Below are positions 34,817-45,067 of a stretch of 64,000 nucleotides of DNA, in pieces. The notes under the pieces are model-generated. The model had not been told where the DNA came from, made no database searches, and worked only from the letters and a program-made list of their open reading frames with translations. The position numbers and the translations under genes were made by a program. How positions within the stretch are numbered: position 1 is the first letter of the stretch; each line of letters opens with the position of its first letter. The DNA comes from Fermentimonas sp. (GTDB lineage Bacteria; Bacteroidota; Bacteroidia; Bacteroidales; Dysgonomonadaceae). The stretch covers positions 112,593 through 176,592 of the forward strand of contig JADMKP010000010.1 in assembly GCA_015478775.1 (NCBI GenBank), written 5' to 3'.

Positions 34817-36748
34817 TTACTTCCAACGGTTATGTTCTAGTTTTATAGTCTCTGTATTAGCTAACTGATTATATACCTTTATGATATCGTCATATATGCT
34901 ATTTTCATCTATTCGGGCAATTTCTTGAAGTTCATTAACTGTGCCGTGAGTGATAAATTCATCTTTTATCCCAATACGAAGTATATTGATATTGTTGTGG
35001 TGATTATCGCCCAGATATTCGAGCACTGCGCTGCCAAAACCACCTTTTACAACACCTTCTTCTACGGTAATTATATTTTTAAACTGTTGTGCAATTTCGT
35101 CTAACATATCCTCATCAAGAGGCTTTAAGAATACCATATCGTAATGAGCAATACTAATACCCATTTTTTCTGCCTTGTCTATAGCTTTAGAAGCACTATT
35201 TCCTATTGTTCCTAAAGATAGTAGTGCAATATCATTACCACTTCTGAGTTTTCGCCCTTTACCAATTGGTAAGATTGTTGGTTGGTTTTTCCAATCAGAT
35301 AGTTCACCCTGTCCCCGTGGATAGCGAATAACAAATGGCCCATCATTGCCATATACAGCTGTGTGCATCAGGTTTCGGAGTTCATGTTCATTGTATGGAG
35401 CGGAAATAACAAGATTAGGGATTGGTCGCATGTAAGCAAGATCGAATACGCCATGATGAGTAGGGCCATCTGCACCTACCAAACCAGACCGATCTAAGCA
35501 CATTATAACCTTTAGCTTTTGCAGTGCAACGTCATGAATTACTTGATCGTATGCCCTTTGCATGAAAGAAGAATAAATATTACAGAAAGGTATTAATCCT
35601 TCTTTTGCCATACCTGCTGAAAATGTTACTGCATGAGCTTCGGCAATTCCCACGTCGAATGACCTTTCGGGAAATTTTTTCATCATATGTATCATTGAAC
35701 AGCCTGTGGGCATAGCAGGGGTAACTCCAATAATATTTTTATCTTTTTCGGCCATCTCAACTAAGGTGTGACCAAAAACATCTTGATATAGAGGTGGTTG
35801 ATTTGGTTTGCTCTTTACTATACGTTCACCTGTTTCGATGTTAAATAGCCCCGGGGCATGCCAGATTGTGGCAGATTTCTCTGCATGCAGATAACCTTTA
35901 CCTTTTACGGTTTTAATATGAAGCAATCTGGGTCCCTTCATCTCTTTTATATTTCTTAAAACTCTGATAAGTCCGGGCAGGTCATGACCATCAACAGGAC
36001 CAAAATATCTGAGATTAAAACCTTCAAAAAGATTTTGCTCTTTAGTAAGCAGAGATTTTATGCTGTTATTGAAACGAAGAACAAGATTTTTATTCTCCTC
36101 TGAAATAAGTTCACGCCTCTTAAAGCCTTGGTATACTTTATTGCGAAGCTTATTGTATTTGTATGAAGTGTTTAATTTAACCAAGTAATCCTGCATACCT
36201 CCAACATTATTATCAATTGACATATTATTGTCGTTAAGTATAATGAGCAGGTTGTTAGGTTGTGAACAGACATTATTAAGACCTTCATAAGCAAGCCCTC
36301 CGGTCATAGAACCATCACCAATAATTGCAACTATATTGCGTTTTTCATCTTTGAGCGATGCTGCTACGGCCATTCCAAGTGCTGCCGATATTGAAGTGGA
36401 TGCGTGTCCGGCAATAAACGTATCATATTCACTTTCAGAGGGATTAGTGAAACCAGATAGACCACCAAGCTTTCGGTTTGTGTGAAAGCTGTCGCGTCTG
36501 CCTGTTAAAATTTTGTGACCATAAGCCTGGTGTCCAACATCCCAAACCAAGCGATCGTGAGGTGTATTAAATAAATAATGTAGTGCAACTGTGAGCTCAA
36601 CCGTGCCAAGGCTAGAACCAAAATGGCCGGGGTTGTTAGATAGTTGCTCTATGATAAACTCCCTAAGATCTAAGCAAACCTCTTCTAACTGAGCTAGAGA
36701 CAGTTTTTTTAAATCATCGGGATTATTTATATTTTGTAAATATTTCAT
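34817..36748 (-). CDS. dxs: 1-deoxy-D-xylulose-5-phosphate synthase
   Basis: DXS makes DXP from pyruvate and glyceraldehyde 3-phosphate, the first step of the MEP isoprenoid pathway. The 643-residue protein has the TPP-binding motif [19 protein letters not shown] (about 140-158) and the N-terminal [18 protein letters not shown]. The pyrimidine-domain segments are [17 protein letters not shown] and [21 protein letters not shown]. The C-terminal transketolase domain has [13 protein letters not shown]. The length is normal. It lies directly upstream of trkA. Confidence 0.98.
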   Translation of the reverse strand: MKYLQNINNPDDLKKLSLAQLEEVCLDLREFIIEQLSNNPGHFGSSLGTVELTVALHYLFNTPHDRLVWDVGHQAYGHKILTGRRDSFHTNRKLGGLSGFTNPSESEYDTFIAGHASTSISAALGMAVAASLKDEKRNIVAIIGDGSMTGGLAYEGLNNVCSQPNNLLIILNDNNMSIDNNVGGMQDYLVKLNTSYKYNKLRNKVYQGFKRRELISEENKNLVLRFNNSIKSLLTKEQNLFEGFNLRYFGPVDGHDLPGLIRVLRNIKEMKGPRLLHIKTVKGKGYLHAEKSATIWHAPGLFNIETGERIVKSKPNQPPLYQDVFGHTLVEMAEKDKNIIGVTPAMPTGCSMIHMMKKFPERSFDVGIAEAHAVTFSAGMAKEGLIPFCNIYSSFMQRAYDQVIHDVALQKLKVIMCLDRSGLVGADGPTHHGVFDLAYMRPIPNLVISAPYNEHELRNLMHTAVYGNDGPFVIRYPRGQGELSDWKNQPTILPIGKGRKLRSGNDIALLSLGTIGNSASKAIDKAEKMGISIAHYDMVFLKPLDEDMLDEIAQQFKNIITVEEGVVKGGFGSAVLEYLGDNHHNNINILRIGIKDEFITHGTVNELQEIARIDENSIYDDIIKVYNQLANTETIKLEHNRWK

Positions 36749-36825
36749 TTAATAAATATACTTGTAATGCCTGTATCTGTTTATAACGAAGTGGGTATAT
36801 AAATAGTTTGATTTTAAAACATACA

Positions 36826-39027
36826 TTAATTAGCCATCTCAGAGAAGAATTTGATACGTACCAAGCGTATTTCAGTTTCTTCATACTCGGGAAGTTCTTC
36901 CTGAGCCTTTTCTAAATCATCTTTTTCTGTTTCTTTAAAATAAGCATAAATATCATCAATAATGTCTTGTGACATCACTTCGGTAAGGAAGTAATCGATA
37001 CTTATTTTAGTGCCTGAATAAACAATGGCTTCAACCTCTGAAAGCATCTCGCTAAAGTCTATACCTTTTGATTCTGCAAGGTCATCTAAAGCAACCTTAC
37101 GATCTATGGCCTGAACGATAGACACTTTTAATTTTGACTTGTTTGGTACGGTTTTTACACGAAGATCTTCGGGACGAGTTATATCATTTTCTTCAACGTG
37201 CATTTTAATAAGATTGAGGAACTCTTGTCCATATCTTTTGGCTTTACCTGAGCCCACCCCGGGAATGTTTTGCAACTCTTCCATGGTAATTGGGTATGAG
37301 GTGGCCATTGCTTCGAGTGATGATGGTTGAAAAATAATATAAGGAGGAACATCTAGTTTCTTTGAAATCTTTTTCCTTAAATCTTTCATCATTGAAAAAA
37401 GAACAGGATCGGCTGCTCCACCACTACCTGCGCCAGAAGCTAATATTTCTGAATCTTCTGCTTCTAAATCTGATAAATCATCCTCATCATCGTCTTCTTT
37501 TACTATATGGAATGAAACAGGATTTTTAAAAAAATCTTTTCCTTTCTTCGTGATTTTGATGATTCCATAATTCTCGATATCTTTTTTAAGATAATTACCG
37601 AGTAATGCCTGACGGATAACCGATTCCCAGGTGCTTTTTTCTTCATCGCTACCTGAGCCAAACTCCTCGAGTTTGTCATGCCCGTAATTTTCAATATCTG
37701 ATGTCTCTTTTCCTATAAGGAAATCTATCAGATAATCGGTTTTTTGTTTTTCTTTAAGAACAGTAACTGATTCTAAAACAGTAATTAGTAATTCCTTTGC
37801 TTCCACTTTTATTTTTGGATTTAAACAATTATCACAATGTTCGCAGTTTGGTATATTGTAGTCTTCACCGAAATAATGCAACAATACCTTTCTTCTGCAT
37901 ACCGATGTCTCTGCATAGGCAGCAGTTTCTAATAATAGTTGTTTGCCTATTTCTTGTTCAGATACAGGTTTGCCCTGCATAAAACGCTCCAGCTTTTGAA
38001 GGTCTTTTCTTGAATAATAAGCAATACATTTTCCTTCACCACCGTCTCTACCGGCCCTTCCGGTTTCTTGATAATATCCCTCAAGACTTTTAGGAATATT
38101 ATAATGGATTACATAACGTACGTCGGGTTTGTCAATTCCCATTCCAAATGCAATAGTAGCTACAATTATATCTGCCTTCTCCATCAGAAAGGCATCTTGA
38201 TTTGTTGAGCGAGCTGATGCATCCATTCCTGCATGATATGGCAGGGCATTTATATTGTTTGCTTGTAATATCTCTGCAAAATCATCAACTTTCTTTCTGC
38301 TAAGACAATATACAATTCCTGATTTGCCTTTCTGAGAAAGAATAAACTTAATTATATCTCTATCAATTTGTTCTGTTTTTTTTCTAACTTCGTAATATAA
38401 ATTGGATCTATTAAAAGAAGATTTGAATAGAACAGAATCGTCCATCCCTAAATTCTTTTTAATATCATGTTGTACCTTTGGCGTTGCCGTTGCGGTTAGA
38501 GCAATTATTGGTCTGGGGTATATTTCGCTAATAATTGGTCTTATTCGCCTATATTCGGGTCGGAAGTCATGCCCCCATTCAGATATACAGTGAGCTTCGT
38601 CTACTGCATAAAATGAAATTGGTACTGTACGGAGAAACTCGATATTCTCCATTTTAGTGAGCGACTCGGGTGCAACGTATAACATTTTAGTTTTGCCGGA
38701 TACAATTTCTCTTTTTACTTCTTCAATTTCATTTTTATTTAAGGATGAATTTAAAAAGTGAGCTATACCATCAGTTTCGCTGTAGTTGCGCATTGCATCT
38801 ACCTGATTCTTCATAAGTGCTATTAAAGGAGATATTATAATTGCAGTGCCCTCCATTAATAATGCAGGAAGTTGATAACACAACGATTTGCCTCCGCCTG
38901 TTGGCATTAACACAAATGTGTCTTTCTCTGATAGTACACTCTCTATAATGGCTTCCTGATTACCCTTGAACTTGTCGAATCCAAAATACTCCTTTAACCC
39001 CTTATAAATTAAATCTCTATTCTTCAT
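36826..39027 (-). CDS. recQ: ATP-dependent DNA helicase RecQ
   Basis: This is a 3'-5' helicase of recombination and replication repair. The 733-residue protein has motif I MPTGGGKSLCYQLPAL (about 41-56), the DEAH box YAVDEAHCISEWGHDFRPEY, and motif VI YYQETGRAGRDGG. The zinc site of the RQC region is CRRKVLLHYFG...CEHCDNC, followed by a winged helix. An HRDC domain contains PSSLEAMATSYPITMEEL (about 565-585), and an RQC/HTH_40-like tail runs over about 630-733. It is longer than E. coli RecQ (about 610), as in many Bacteroidota. Confidence 0.97.
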   Translation of the reverse strand: MKNRDLIYKGLKEYFGFDKFKGNQEAIIESVLSEKDTFVLMPTGGGKSLCYQLPALLMEGTAIIISPLIALMKNQVDAMRNYSETDGIAHFLNSSLNKNEIEEVKREIVSGKTKMLYVAPESLTKMENIEFLRTVPISFYAVDEAHCISEWGHDFRPEYRRIRPIISEIYPRPIIALTATATPKVQHDIKKNLGMDDSVLFKSSFNRSNLYYEVRKKTEQIDRDIIKFILSQKGKSGIVYCLSRKKVDDFAEILQANNINALPYHAGMDASARSTNQDAFLMEKADIIVATIAFGMGIDKPDVRYVIHYNIPKSLEGYYQETGRAGRDGGEGKCIAYYSRKDLQKLERFMQGKPVSEQEIGKQLLLETAAYAETSVCRRKVLLHYFGEDYNIPNCEHCDNCLNPKIKVEAKELLITVLESVTVLKEKQKTDYLIDFLIGKETSDIENYGHDKLEEFGSGSDEEKSTWESVIRQALLGNYLKKDIENYGIIKITKKGKDFFKNPVSFHIVKEDDDEDDLSDLEAEDSEILASGAGSGGAADPVLFSMMKDLRKKISKKLDVPPYIIFQPSSLEAMATSYPITMEELQNIPGVGSGKAKRYGQEFLNLIKMHVEENDITRPEDLRVKTVPNKSKLKVSIVQAIDRKVALDDLAESKGIDFSEMLSEVEAIVYSGTKISIDYFLTEVMSQDIIDDIYAYFKETEKDDLEKAQEELPEYEETEIRLVRIKFFSEMAN

Positions 39028-39177
39028 TTAATTAATCACTCTGGCTTAAAAACATGACTTGAAAGTCCCTTATATTATAATGAGGTATTATATGATTCCA
39101 ATTAGAATTCTTGGGACATTACACACCTAAGATATACTAAAAATTAAAATGTGCCAAATAAATCCTTTTTTTTACCA

Positions 39178-39208
39178 TTAAAAAAACGCAGGTTTGAACC
39201 ATGCGTTT
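39178..39208 (-). terminator. Terminator of the tig-clpP-clpX unit
   Basis: On the reverse strand AAACGCA / TGCGTTT, extended inside by GGTT/AACC pairing, runs into a T-tract (plus-strand A-run 39180-39186). It lies about 60 bases after the clpX stop. A second small stem GGGAG/CTCCC sits at about 39223-39240 without a T-run. Confidence 0.75.
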
Positions 39209-39265
39209 CTTTAAATCTTCGTGGGAGTTAATTTTCTCCCATATAATATTCTGTGAAGGAGACTT

Positions 39266-40507
39266 TTATGCCACTCTTAAATGATGCAAATCTGAGTTTT
39301 CGAGTTGATTTGTTGCATAACTACGGGTTACTTGAAGCTTTTTCTTTTCACCTGATGGCAATGTAAACATTGCGTCAATCATAATAGCTTCAACAATTGA
39401 TCGGAGGCCTCTTGCACCCAATTTAAATTCAATAGCTTTATCTACAATATATTCGCAGGCGCCCTCATCAAATGTAAGAGATACACCATCCATACTAAAC
39501 AACTTTTGATATTGCTTCATTATTGAGTTTTTAGGCTCAACTAGTATTCGCAATAAAGCTTCCCTATCAAGAGGCTCAAGATATGTAAGAATTGGGAGAC
39601 GTCCGATAATTTCAGGGATAAGTCCAAATGATTTCAAATCGAGTGGAGTTATGTATTTGAGCATATTTTCTTTATCGATATCCTTGTTCTGCTGACTTGC
39701 AGCATAACCCACAACCCGAGTGTTTAACCTTTGAGCAATCTTTTTCTCGATACCATCAAATGCTCCACCACAAATGAAAAGAATGTTTTTTGTATTTACA
39801 GCTACCATTCTTTGTTCGGGGTGTTTGCGACCTCCCTGAGGTGGAACATTAACTATAGATCCTTCTAGAAGTTTGAGCAGACCTTGCTGAACACCCTCAC
39901 CACTTACATCTCGGGTTATAGAGGGATTATCGCTTTTTCTTGCAATTTTATCTATTTCATCAATAAATACAATGCCTCGTTCAGCTGCGTTTACATCGTA
40001 ATCTGCAACTTGTAATAGTCGGGTTAAGATGCTTTCTATATCTTCACCAACATATCCCGCTTCTGTTAATACAGTGGCATCAACTATAGTAAAAGGAACT
40101 TGCAACATCTTGGCAATTGTTCTGGCAAGTAATGTCTTTCCTGTGCCTGTTGCACCAACCATTATAATATTAGACTTCTCGATTTCTACATCGTCTTTTA
40201 CGTTCTTTTGTAAAATGCGCTTGTAGTGGTTGTAAACTGCAACCGATAGAAATCGTTTTGCACTATCCTGTTTTATAATGTATTGATCTAAAAACTCTTT
40301 TAATTGAGCAGGTTTGGGAAGTGAAGAGAAGGTGATGCCCGCATCAGATTTACCATTACTTTTTACAGAGTCATTTACTATCTCATGTGCTTGTTCGGTA
40401 CACATATCACATATGTAACCCGTCATGCCTGAAATAAGCAGATTTACCTCCTGCTCACTTCTTCCACAAAAACTACAATGATTGCTGCTGTTCGCTTTTT
40501 TTGCCAT
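39266..40507 (-). CDS. clpX: ATP-dependent Clp protease ATP-binding subunit ClpX
   Basis: ClpX unfolds substrates and feeds them to ClpP. The 413-residue protein has an N-terminal zinc-binding domain with Cys11, Cys14, Cys33 and Cys36 (CSFC, CDMC). Walker A is [17 protein letters not shown] (about 116-132), the pore loop [11 protein letters not shown], and Walker [17 protein letters not shown]. Sensor-2 is in [13 protein letters not shown]. The length is typical. It starts 6 bases after clpP and follows tig, the classic tig-clpP-clpX order. Confidence 0.98.
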   Translation of the reverse strand: MAKKANSSNHCSFCGRSEQEVNLLISGMTGYICDMCTEQAHEIVNDSVKSNGKSDAGITFSSLPKPAQLKEFLDQYIIKQDSAKRFLSVAVYNHYKRILQKNVKDDVEIEKSNIIMVGATGTGKTLLARTIAKMLQVPFTIVDATVLTEAGYVGEDIESILTRLLQVADYDVNAAERGIVFIDEIDKIARKSDNPSITRDVSGEGVQQGLLKLLEGSIVNVPPQGGRKHPEQRMVAVNTKNILFICGGAFDGIEKKIAQRLNTRVVGYAASQQNKDIDKENMLKYITPLDLKSFGLIPEIIGRLPILTYLEPLDREALLRILVEPKNSIMKQYQKLFSMDGVSLTFDEGACEYIVDKAIEFKLGARGLRSIVEAIMIDAMFTLPSGEKKKLQVTRSYATNQLENSDLHHLRVA

Positions 40508-40513
40508 AGATAT

Positions 40514-41185
40514 TTATTTCCTAACCAATACATCATCTACCATACCATATTCTTTTGCTTCGGATGCTGTCATCCAGAAGTCGCGATCGGAATCCCTACT
40601 CACATCTTCGATAGGTTTACCAGAATGTTTGGATATTATGCTGTATAGTTCTTGTTTAATTTTTGCTATCTCTCTTGCAGTAATTTCAATATCTGAAGCT
40701 TGTCCCTGCACCCCCCCCATTGGCTGGTGTATCATTACACGTGAGTGGGTTAATGCGAAGCGTTTTTTTTCTGCTCCTGCAACTAAAAGAACTGCTGCCA
40801 TTGAAGCTGCAATTCCGGTACAAATAGTAGAAACATCACTAGAGATGAATTGCATTGTATCATATATACCAAGACCGGCATATACTGATCCACCGGGAGA
40901 GTTTATATATATTGAAATATCTTTACCAGGATCTGAAGAGTCGAGATACAAAAGTTGAGCTTGCATTACGTTAGCAGTGTAGTCATCAATTTGAGTTCCA
41001 AGAAATATAATGCGATCCATCATTAGGCGTGAGAATACATCCATTTGTGCAACATTTAATTGTCGCTCTTCTATAATTGTTGGAGAAATATATCCTCCCT
41101 GACTTTTGAGGTTCATATAACTATCAAGTCTTGAACCATTCATGCCTAAGTGCTTAACGGCGTATTTTCTGAATTCGTTGTTCAT
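40514..41185 (-). CDS. clpP: ATP-dependent Clp protease proteolytic subunit ClpP
   Basis: This is the serine protease of the ClpXP complex. The nucleophile Ser lies in CTGIAASMAAVLL and the catalytic His in THSRVMIHQPMGG. The oligomer and oxyanion segment DISIYINSPGGSVYAGLGIYD is clear. I place the start at ATG 41185 (MNNEFRKYA, 223 residues), which follows an A/T-rich stretch AAAATAAAAATT. The longer start at 41209 would lie inside a perfect hairpin. Bacteroidota ClpP often has such a ~20-residue N-terminal extension before the mature enzyme. Confidence 0.96.
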   Translation of the reverse strand: MNNEFRKYAVKHLGMNGSRLDSYMNLKSQGGYISPTIIEERQLNVAQMDVFSRLMMDRIIFLGTQIDDYTANVMQAQLLYLDSSDPGKDISIYINSPGGSVYAGLGIYDTMQFISSDVSTICTGIAASMAAVLLVAGAEKKRFALTHSRVMIHQPMGGVQGQASDIEITAREIAKIKQELYSIISKHSGKPIEDVSRDSDRDFWMTASEAKEYGMVDDVLVRK

Positions 41186-41200
41186 AATTTTTATTTTGTT

Positions 41201-41225
41201 GTTCAACATTACTTATATGTTGAAC
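41201..41225. promoter_or_regulatory. Perfect 9-bp inverted repeat between tig and clpP
   Basis: GTTCAACAT and ATGTTGAAC are separated by seven bases, 16 bases before the preferred clpP ATG. No T-run follows on the reverse strand, so it is not a standard terminator. It could be an operator, an RNA processing site or a translational switch for clpP-clpX. Confidence 0.55.
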
Positions 41226-41269
41226 TTATGCAAATAAAGTGCCAGAGTTGCTCCATCTTTATAATTGTG

Positions 41270-42724
41270 TTACTCTTCAGAACTTTCTGCCTCTTCAGCT
41301 AGATCTTCGAAGTCGTCATATTGCTCATGCTCATCATGATTATGGTTTTCACCATGATCATGAGAGTGGTCGCTCATTATTTTGTTAAACTCTTCAGAGC
41401 TAACAGTTTCCTCAGTTACATTGATATTCTTTTTTAACCATTCAATAACCTTTTCTTCTGTAGCTTTTTCATAGAGATTTTGAATAGTTTCCTCTTTTTC
41501 AAGTAGGCTCTTCGAATAGTTTTGAAGAACATCGTCGGGTAAATTAGACATGCCATATTGGGCAAACTGTGCTCTTGCAACTTCATTTGCTAAGGCTTCA
41601 ATATCCTTAAATTCTATTTTTATCTCATTCTCCTCAACAATCTTCTGCTTAAATATTTGAAATTTTAAATCATCAAGAATTAGAGGAAAATCTTTAATTA
41701 TTTCTTCTTCATTTTTTCCTTCACTTGATTCGAGCAACCAACTTTTAAGGAAATCTTCGGGGAATTCAACATTAGCCATCTTTTCAACTATCTTATCTCT
41801 CATTTCATGAATAAAGAGATGATCTGCACCAGGCTTAAACTGTTTTAAAATTTGTTCTTGTACTTTAGTCCTGAATTCCTCTTCAGATGTTACCACGCCT
41901 TCACCAACTACTCGATCAAACAACTCCTGGTTTAAATCAGCTTCTTTATAACGAGTTACTTCATTAATATCGAAGCGGAAGTCGGGGTTAATATCTTTAA
42001 TCTCTTCTTTGGTTTTCTGTAATAAAGAAGCAACTTCAGCCTCATTATTATCGTATGCAGTTTTAGGATTAAATACAACCGATTCACCTACTTTAGATCC
42101 AATAAAACTATCTTTTATTGTTTCATCTTTTAGGTATGAAGGCATAAGAATTGCATTTTCAACAACAATGCCTTCAGCTTTGTCTTCACCATTCTCAACT
42201 TCGGTGAGAGTGCCTTTTATAAGATCGGTTTCAATAGCTCCTTCTTCTTCTACCTTAAGATATGTACCAAAGTTTTGCTTATAAGAATCAATTTGTTTAT
42301 CCAACAAATCATCCTCAAGCTTAACATTATAATATGCTTGCTCTACATCTTCAAGATTTAAATCGAAACTTGGAGTAAGGCCGATATTGAAATGAAATTT
42401 AAATGTTTCATCTTTGTCAAGATCAACTTGATTCTCTGGGGTTTTGTCGGCTAGAGGTTCACCAAGAATTTTAAGTTTGTTTTCTTTTACGAAGTTGCCC
42501 AGCTCTTCTGTAATAATCTTATTAATTTCATCAATTAATACTGATTTGCTATACATCTTCTGTATAACGCTTTTGGGCACTTTTCCTTTGCGGAAACCAG
42601 GTATTTCAGCTCTCTGGCGGAGTTGATTTAACGACTTATCTACTTTTTCTTGATAATCAGCTTTCTCAAGCTCAATAACGATGGTACCATTTACCTCGTT
42701 GGTTTTATTAAGTGTCGATTTCAT
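41270..42724 (-). CDS. tig: Trigger factor with degenerate PPIase domain and His/acidic tail
   Basis: This is a ribosome-associated chaperone for nascent chains. The ribosome-binding signature is present as GFRKGKVPKSVIQKMY (about 41-56). The middle region, where FKBP-type PPIase normally sits (about 150-250), is poorly conserved. The chaperone C-domain includes HLFIHEMRDKIVEKM and YGMSNLPDDVLQNYSKS. The C-terminus ends in a tail alternating His and acidic residues (DHSHDHGENHNHDEHEQ), then Glu/Asp/Ser. At 484 residues it is longer than the E. coli protein (432). First gene of tig-clpP-clpX. Confidence 0.93.
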   Translation of the reverse strand: MKSTLNKTNEVNGTIVIELEKADYQEKVDKSLNQLRQRAEIPGFRKGKVPKSVIQKMYSKSVLIDEINKIITEELGNFVKENKLKILGEPLADKTPENQVDLDKDETFKFHFNIGLTPSFDLNLEDVEQAYYNVKLEDDLLDKQIDSYKQNFGTYLKVEEEGAIETDLIKGTLTEVENGEDKAEGIVVENAILMPSYLKDETIKDSFIGSKVGESVVFNPKTAYDNNEAEVASLLQKTKEEIKDINPDFRFDINEVTRYKEADLNQELFDRVVGEGVVTSEEEFRTKVQEQILKQFKPGADHLFIHEMRDKIVEKMANVEFPEDFLKSWLLESSEGKNEEEIIKDFPLILDDLKFQIFKQKIVEENEIKIEFKDIEALANEVARAQFAQYGMSNLPDDVLQNYSKSLLEKEETIQNLYEKATEEKVIEWLKKNINVTEETVSSEEFNKIMSDHSHDHGENHNHDEHEQYDDFEDLAEEAESSEE

Positions 42725-42748
42725 TTAAATGGATGATTTTATTCAAAG

Positions 42749-42766
42749 TCGGTTAAATTCAACCGA
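42749..42766. promoter_or_regulatory. Hairpin in the tig leader
   Basis: TCGGTT-AAATTC-AACCGA forms a perfect 6-bp stem between the tig promoter and its ATG, 25 bases before the start codon. It may affect translation. Confidence 0.4.
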
Positions 42767-42792
42767 TTGAAACTGTTTTTTTAATAAGATTG

Positions 42793-42822
42793 CAAAATTA
42801 GTGTTATTCTTTCAATATGCAA
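42793..42822 (-). promoter_or_regulatory. Promoter of tig-clpP-clpX
   Basis: On the reverse strand TTG (42820-42822), a 19-base spacer and TAATTTTG (42793-42800) fit the Bacteroidota consensus. The transcript leader would be about 60 nt. Confidence 0.65.
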
Positions 42823-42847
42823 AAAAAAATGCGTCTCCTTTAAAAAG

Positions 42848-42880
42848 TTTCGTTTTTATAACAAGATGATAGTATCTTTG
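42848..42880 (+). promoter_or_regulatory. Candidate promoter of the CAAX protease gene
   Basis: TATCTTTG (42873-42880) is a full match to TAnnTTTG. TTTCG (42848-42852) stands at -33 with a 20-base spacer in place of TTTG. It is divergent from the tig promoter, with 25 bases between the two elements. Confidence 0.6.
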
Positions 42881-42921
42881 TATTTCATTTTTGTTTAAAA
42901 AACATTCTGGTTCAAAGAAAT

Positions 42922-43800
42922 ATGCGTTTATTGCTTAACAATGCTTCTCCCGGTTTTAAGATCGCTTATCTGTTTATATTCCTATTAATTGGACTTTTTA
43001 TAGCAGGAGCTATAACTAAAATACTTTTAATAATTCCCATATTTGATAGCGACAATGTGTTGGTTTCACTCTACGTGAATACGATTACACAATCTATCTT
43101 TGCAATAGGCATACCTGCAATTTTGATAGTTGCATGGACCAATAGCAATCCGTTACTGTATTTAAAAATACGTAGTGAAAGCAGTATCAATAAAAAGATT
43201 CTCTTTTCAGTTTTAATATTTATTTTCTCTTATATATTTGCTTCATTTCTCTCAGTGTGGAATGAAAGTATTATTTTTCCAGAATGGTTGTACGATGTAG
43301 AAAAAGTGATGCGCAAAATGGAAGACGCGGCACTTGAAACTACTAAATTACTGTTATCCGGAAGAACAATAGGTTCATTAATCCTTAATATAATTGTTAT
43401 ATCGGGCCTTGCTGCAATTTCTGAAGAGTTGTTTTTTAGGGGCGCATTGCAGCAGTTTATACAAGAGAAATTCAAAAATGGACATTTGTCGGTATGGTTA
43501 ACTGCATTGATTTTTAGTATTGTACATTTTCAGTTTTATGGTTTTTTTCCACGACTATTTCTTGGGGCTATTTTGGGATACTTATTTTTATATACAAGAA
43601 ACTTATGGATTCCTATTGTTCTGCATTTTCTAAATAATGCTACAGTAATTATAATCAATTTCTTCTGGAGAGACACCGACTGGTATTACAGGATTGAAAA
43701 TATTACAATAAGTTACACATATATATTACTTGCTCTTGTAAGTTTATTTACAACTATATTATTATTTGTAGTATATAAAAAGAGCATCAAAAATTATTAA
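42922..43800 (+). CDS. CPBP (CAAX/Abi) intramembrane metalloprotease
   Basis: The 292-residue membrane protein has about eight hydrophobic segments. The family motifs are EELFFRGALQQF (about 172-183, the EExxxR motif), IFSIVHFQFYGFFPR (His of motif 2) and IPIVLHFLNNAT (HxxxN of motif 3). The clade is related to Rce1 CAAX proteases, but bacterial substrates are mostly unknown. Its stop is two bases before the DUF3109 gene, so they are likely co-transcribed. Confidence 0.92.
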   Translation: MRLLLNNASPGFKIAYLFIFLLIGLFIAGAITKILLIIPIFDSDNVLVSLYVNTITQSIFAIGIPAILIVAWTNSNPLLYLKIRSESSINKKILFSVLIFIFSYIFASFLSVWNESIIFPEWLYDVEKVMRKMEDAALETTKLLLSGRTIGSLILNIIVISGLAAISEELFFRGALQQFIQEKFKNGHLSVWLTALIFSIVHFQFYGFFPRLFLGAILGYLFLYTRNLWIPIVLHFLNNATVIIINFFWRDTDWYYRIENITISYTYILLALVSLFTTILLFVVYKKSIKNY

Positions 43801-43802
43801 TT

Positions 43803-44381
43803 ATGATACAGATACAACAGACATTAATATCTGACGAAATATTTGTAGAGGAATTTATTTGTGACCTCTGCAGGTGCAAAGGACAATGCTGTATAGACGG
43901 TGAATCTGGTGCACCAATCACAAAAGAAGAGTACACAGAAATAAATGAAATACTACCTGAAATATGGGATGATCTTTCGCCAAAAGCCCAAGAGTTGATT
44001 AATGAACAAGGGATTGCTTATACCGACTATGACGGAGAACTTGTTACATCAATTATTAAAGGTGAAGAATGTGTCTTTACTTTTTTTGATGAAAATGGTA
44101 TATGTAAATGTGCTATTGACAATGCATACAGAGAAGGGCGAATATCAATTCAAAAACCAATTTCTTGTCATCTTTATCCAATCAGATTAAAAGAATATGT
44201 TGAGTTTACTGCAGTTAATTATAACAGATGGTCTATTTGTGAACCAGCTGTTGATTTGGGCAGAAAAAATGGTGTACCTTTATATCGCTTTTTAAAAGAA
44301 CCACTTATAAGGAAATTTGGTGAAGAGTGGTATAATGAAGTGTGCGAAGCTGCAGATTTACTTAAAAGCCAGGACAAATAG
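43803..44381 (+). CDS. DUF3109 cysteine-rich protein
   Basis: The 192-residue protein carries a Cys cluster CDLCRCKGQCC near the N-terminus. Further Cys residues occur in GEECVFTF, ICKCAIDNAY, ISCHLYPIR and WSICEPA. This is the DUF3109 pattern, related to the YkgJ-type Fe-S or zinc-binding proteins. The function is unknown, and the Cys content suggests metal or cluster binding. It directly follows the CAAX protease gene, an arrangement that suggests shared transcription rather than shared function. Confidence 0.85.
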   Translation: MIQIQQTLISDEIFVEEFICDLCRCKGQCCIDGESGAPITKEEYTEINEILPEIWDDLSPKAQELINEQGIAYTDYDGELVTSIIKGEECVFTFFDENGICKCAIDNAYREGRISIQKPISCHLYPIRLKEYVEFTAVNYNRWSICEPAVDLGRKNGVPLYRFLKEPLIRKFGEEWYNEVCEAADLLKSQDK

Positions 44382-44414
44382 AACTGGATTATTAGATATT
44401 TTTATCGGAATTGG

Positions 44415-44446
44415 TTGTGTAATATTAAAACTTTGTTTTATTTTTG
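44415..44446 (+). promoter_or_regulatory. Promoter of the TetR gene
   Basis: TTG (44415-44417), a 21-base spacer and TATTTTTG (44439-44446) match the Bacteroidota consensus. The leader before the GTG start would be very short (about 12 nt). Confidence 0.7.
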
Positions 44447-44464
44447 CACATATATAAATAAAAT

Positions 44465-45067
44465 GTGCATGATAAAGTGACAACAACAATCTCAAAAACT
44501 AGATCAACATTAATAGATGTAGCTCAACAGCTTTTTGCAAAGCAAGGAGTTGAAAATACAACTATGAATGATATTGCTAAAGCTTCACAACGGGGTAGGC
44601 GCACTTTGTACACATATTTTAGTAGTAAAAATGATATCTACAAAGCTGTTATAGAGTCAGAGCTGAATGGGTTATACAAGAAGCTGGAGGCTGTAATTAA
44701 ACGTGATATCATGGCAGATGATAAACTAATTCTTCTAGCGTTTACCAGGTTAAGCGCAATTAAAGAAGTAGTTACCAGAAATGGCACCCTTAAAGCTGAT
44801 TTCTTTAGAGATATTTGGCAAGTAGAAACAGTTAGAAAAGAATTCGACAAAAAAGAAATCCATTATTTAGAGTTAATTATTAGAGAAGGATTTGAGAAAG
44901 GTATCTTTCAACTTTCAAATATTAAACAAACTGCCGAATTACTACACTATGCATTTAAAGGTTTAGAAGTTCCAGCCATACGAGGTGTTATTAAGCTAGA
45001 CTACAACAGAAAGGCCGACCGAGAGCTGATATCTAACATAGTTCTCAAAGGTTTATATACGAAATAA
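44465..45067 (+). CDS. TetR/AcrR-family transcriptional regulator
   Basis: The 200-residue protein has an N-terminal TetR helix-turn-helix: STLIDVAQQLFAKQGVENTTM, then DIAKASQRGRRTLYTYFSSKNDIY (about 12-58). The C-terminal ligand domain has no specific signature. The start is uncertain. In frame there are only GTG codons at 44465 and 44477, while the two ATGs just upstream and inside are out of frame and stop at once. It lies upstream of fabG, so it may control fatty-acid genes (inference). Confidence 0.9.
   Translation: MHDKVTTTISKTRSTLIDVAQQLFAKQGVENTTMNDIAKASQRGRRTLYTYFSSKNDIYKAVIESELNGLYKKLEAVIKRDIMADDKLILLAFTRLSAIKEVVTRNGTLKADFFRDIWQVETVRKEFDKKEIHYLELIIREGFEKGIFQLSNIKQTAELLHYAFKGLEVPAIRGVIKLDYNRKADRELISNIVLKGLYTK

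Noticed and set aside
41185-41209. Longer ClpP start at 41209
   Set aside because: The start codon would be buried in a perfect 9-bp hairpin. The ATG at 41185 has an open A/T-rich leader and fits family length.
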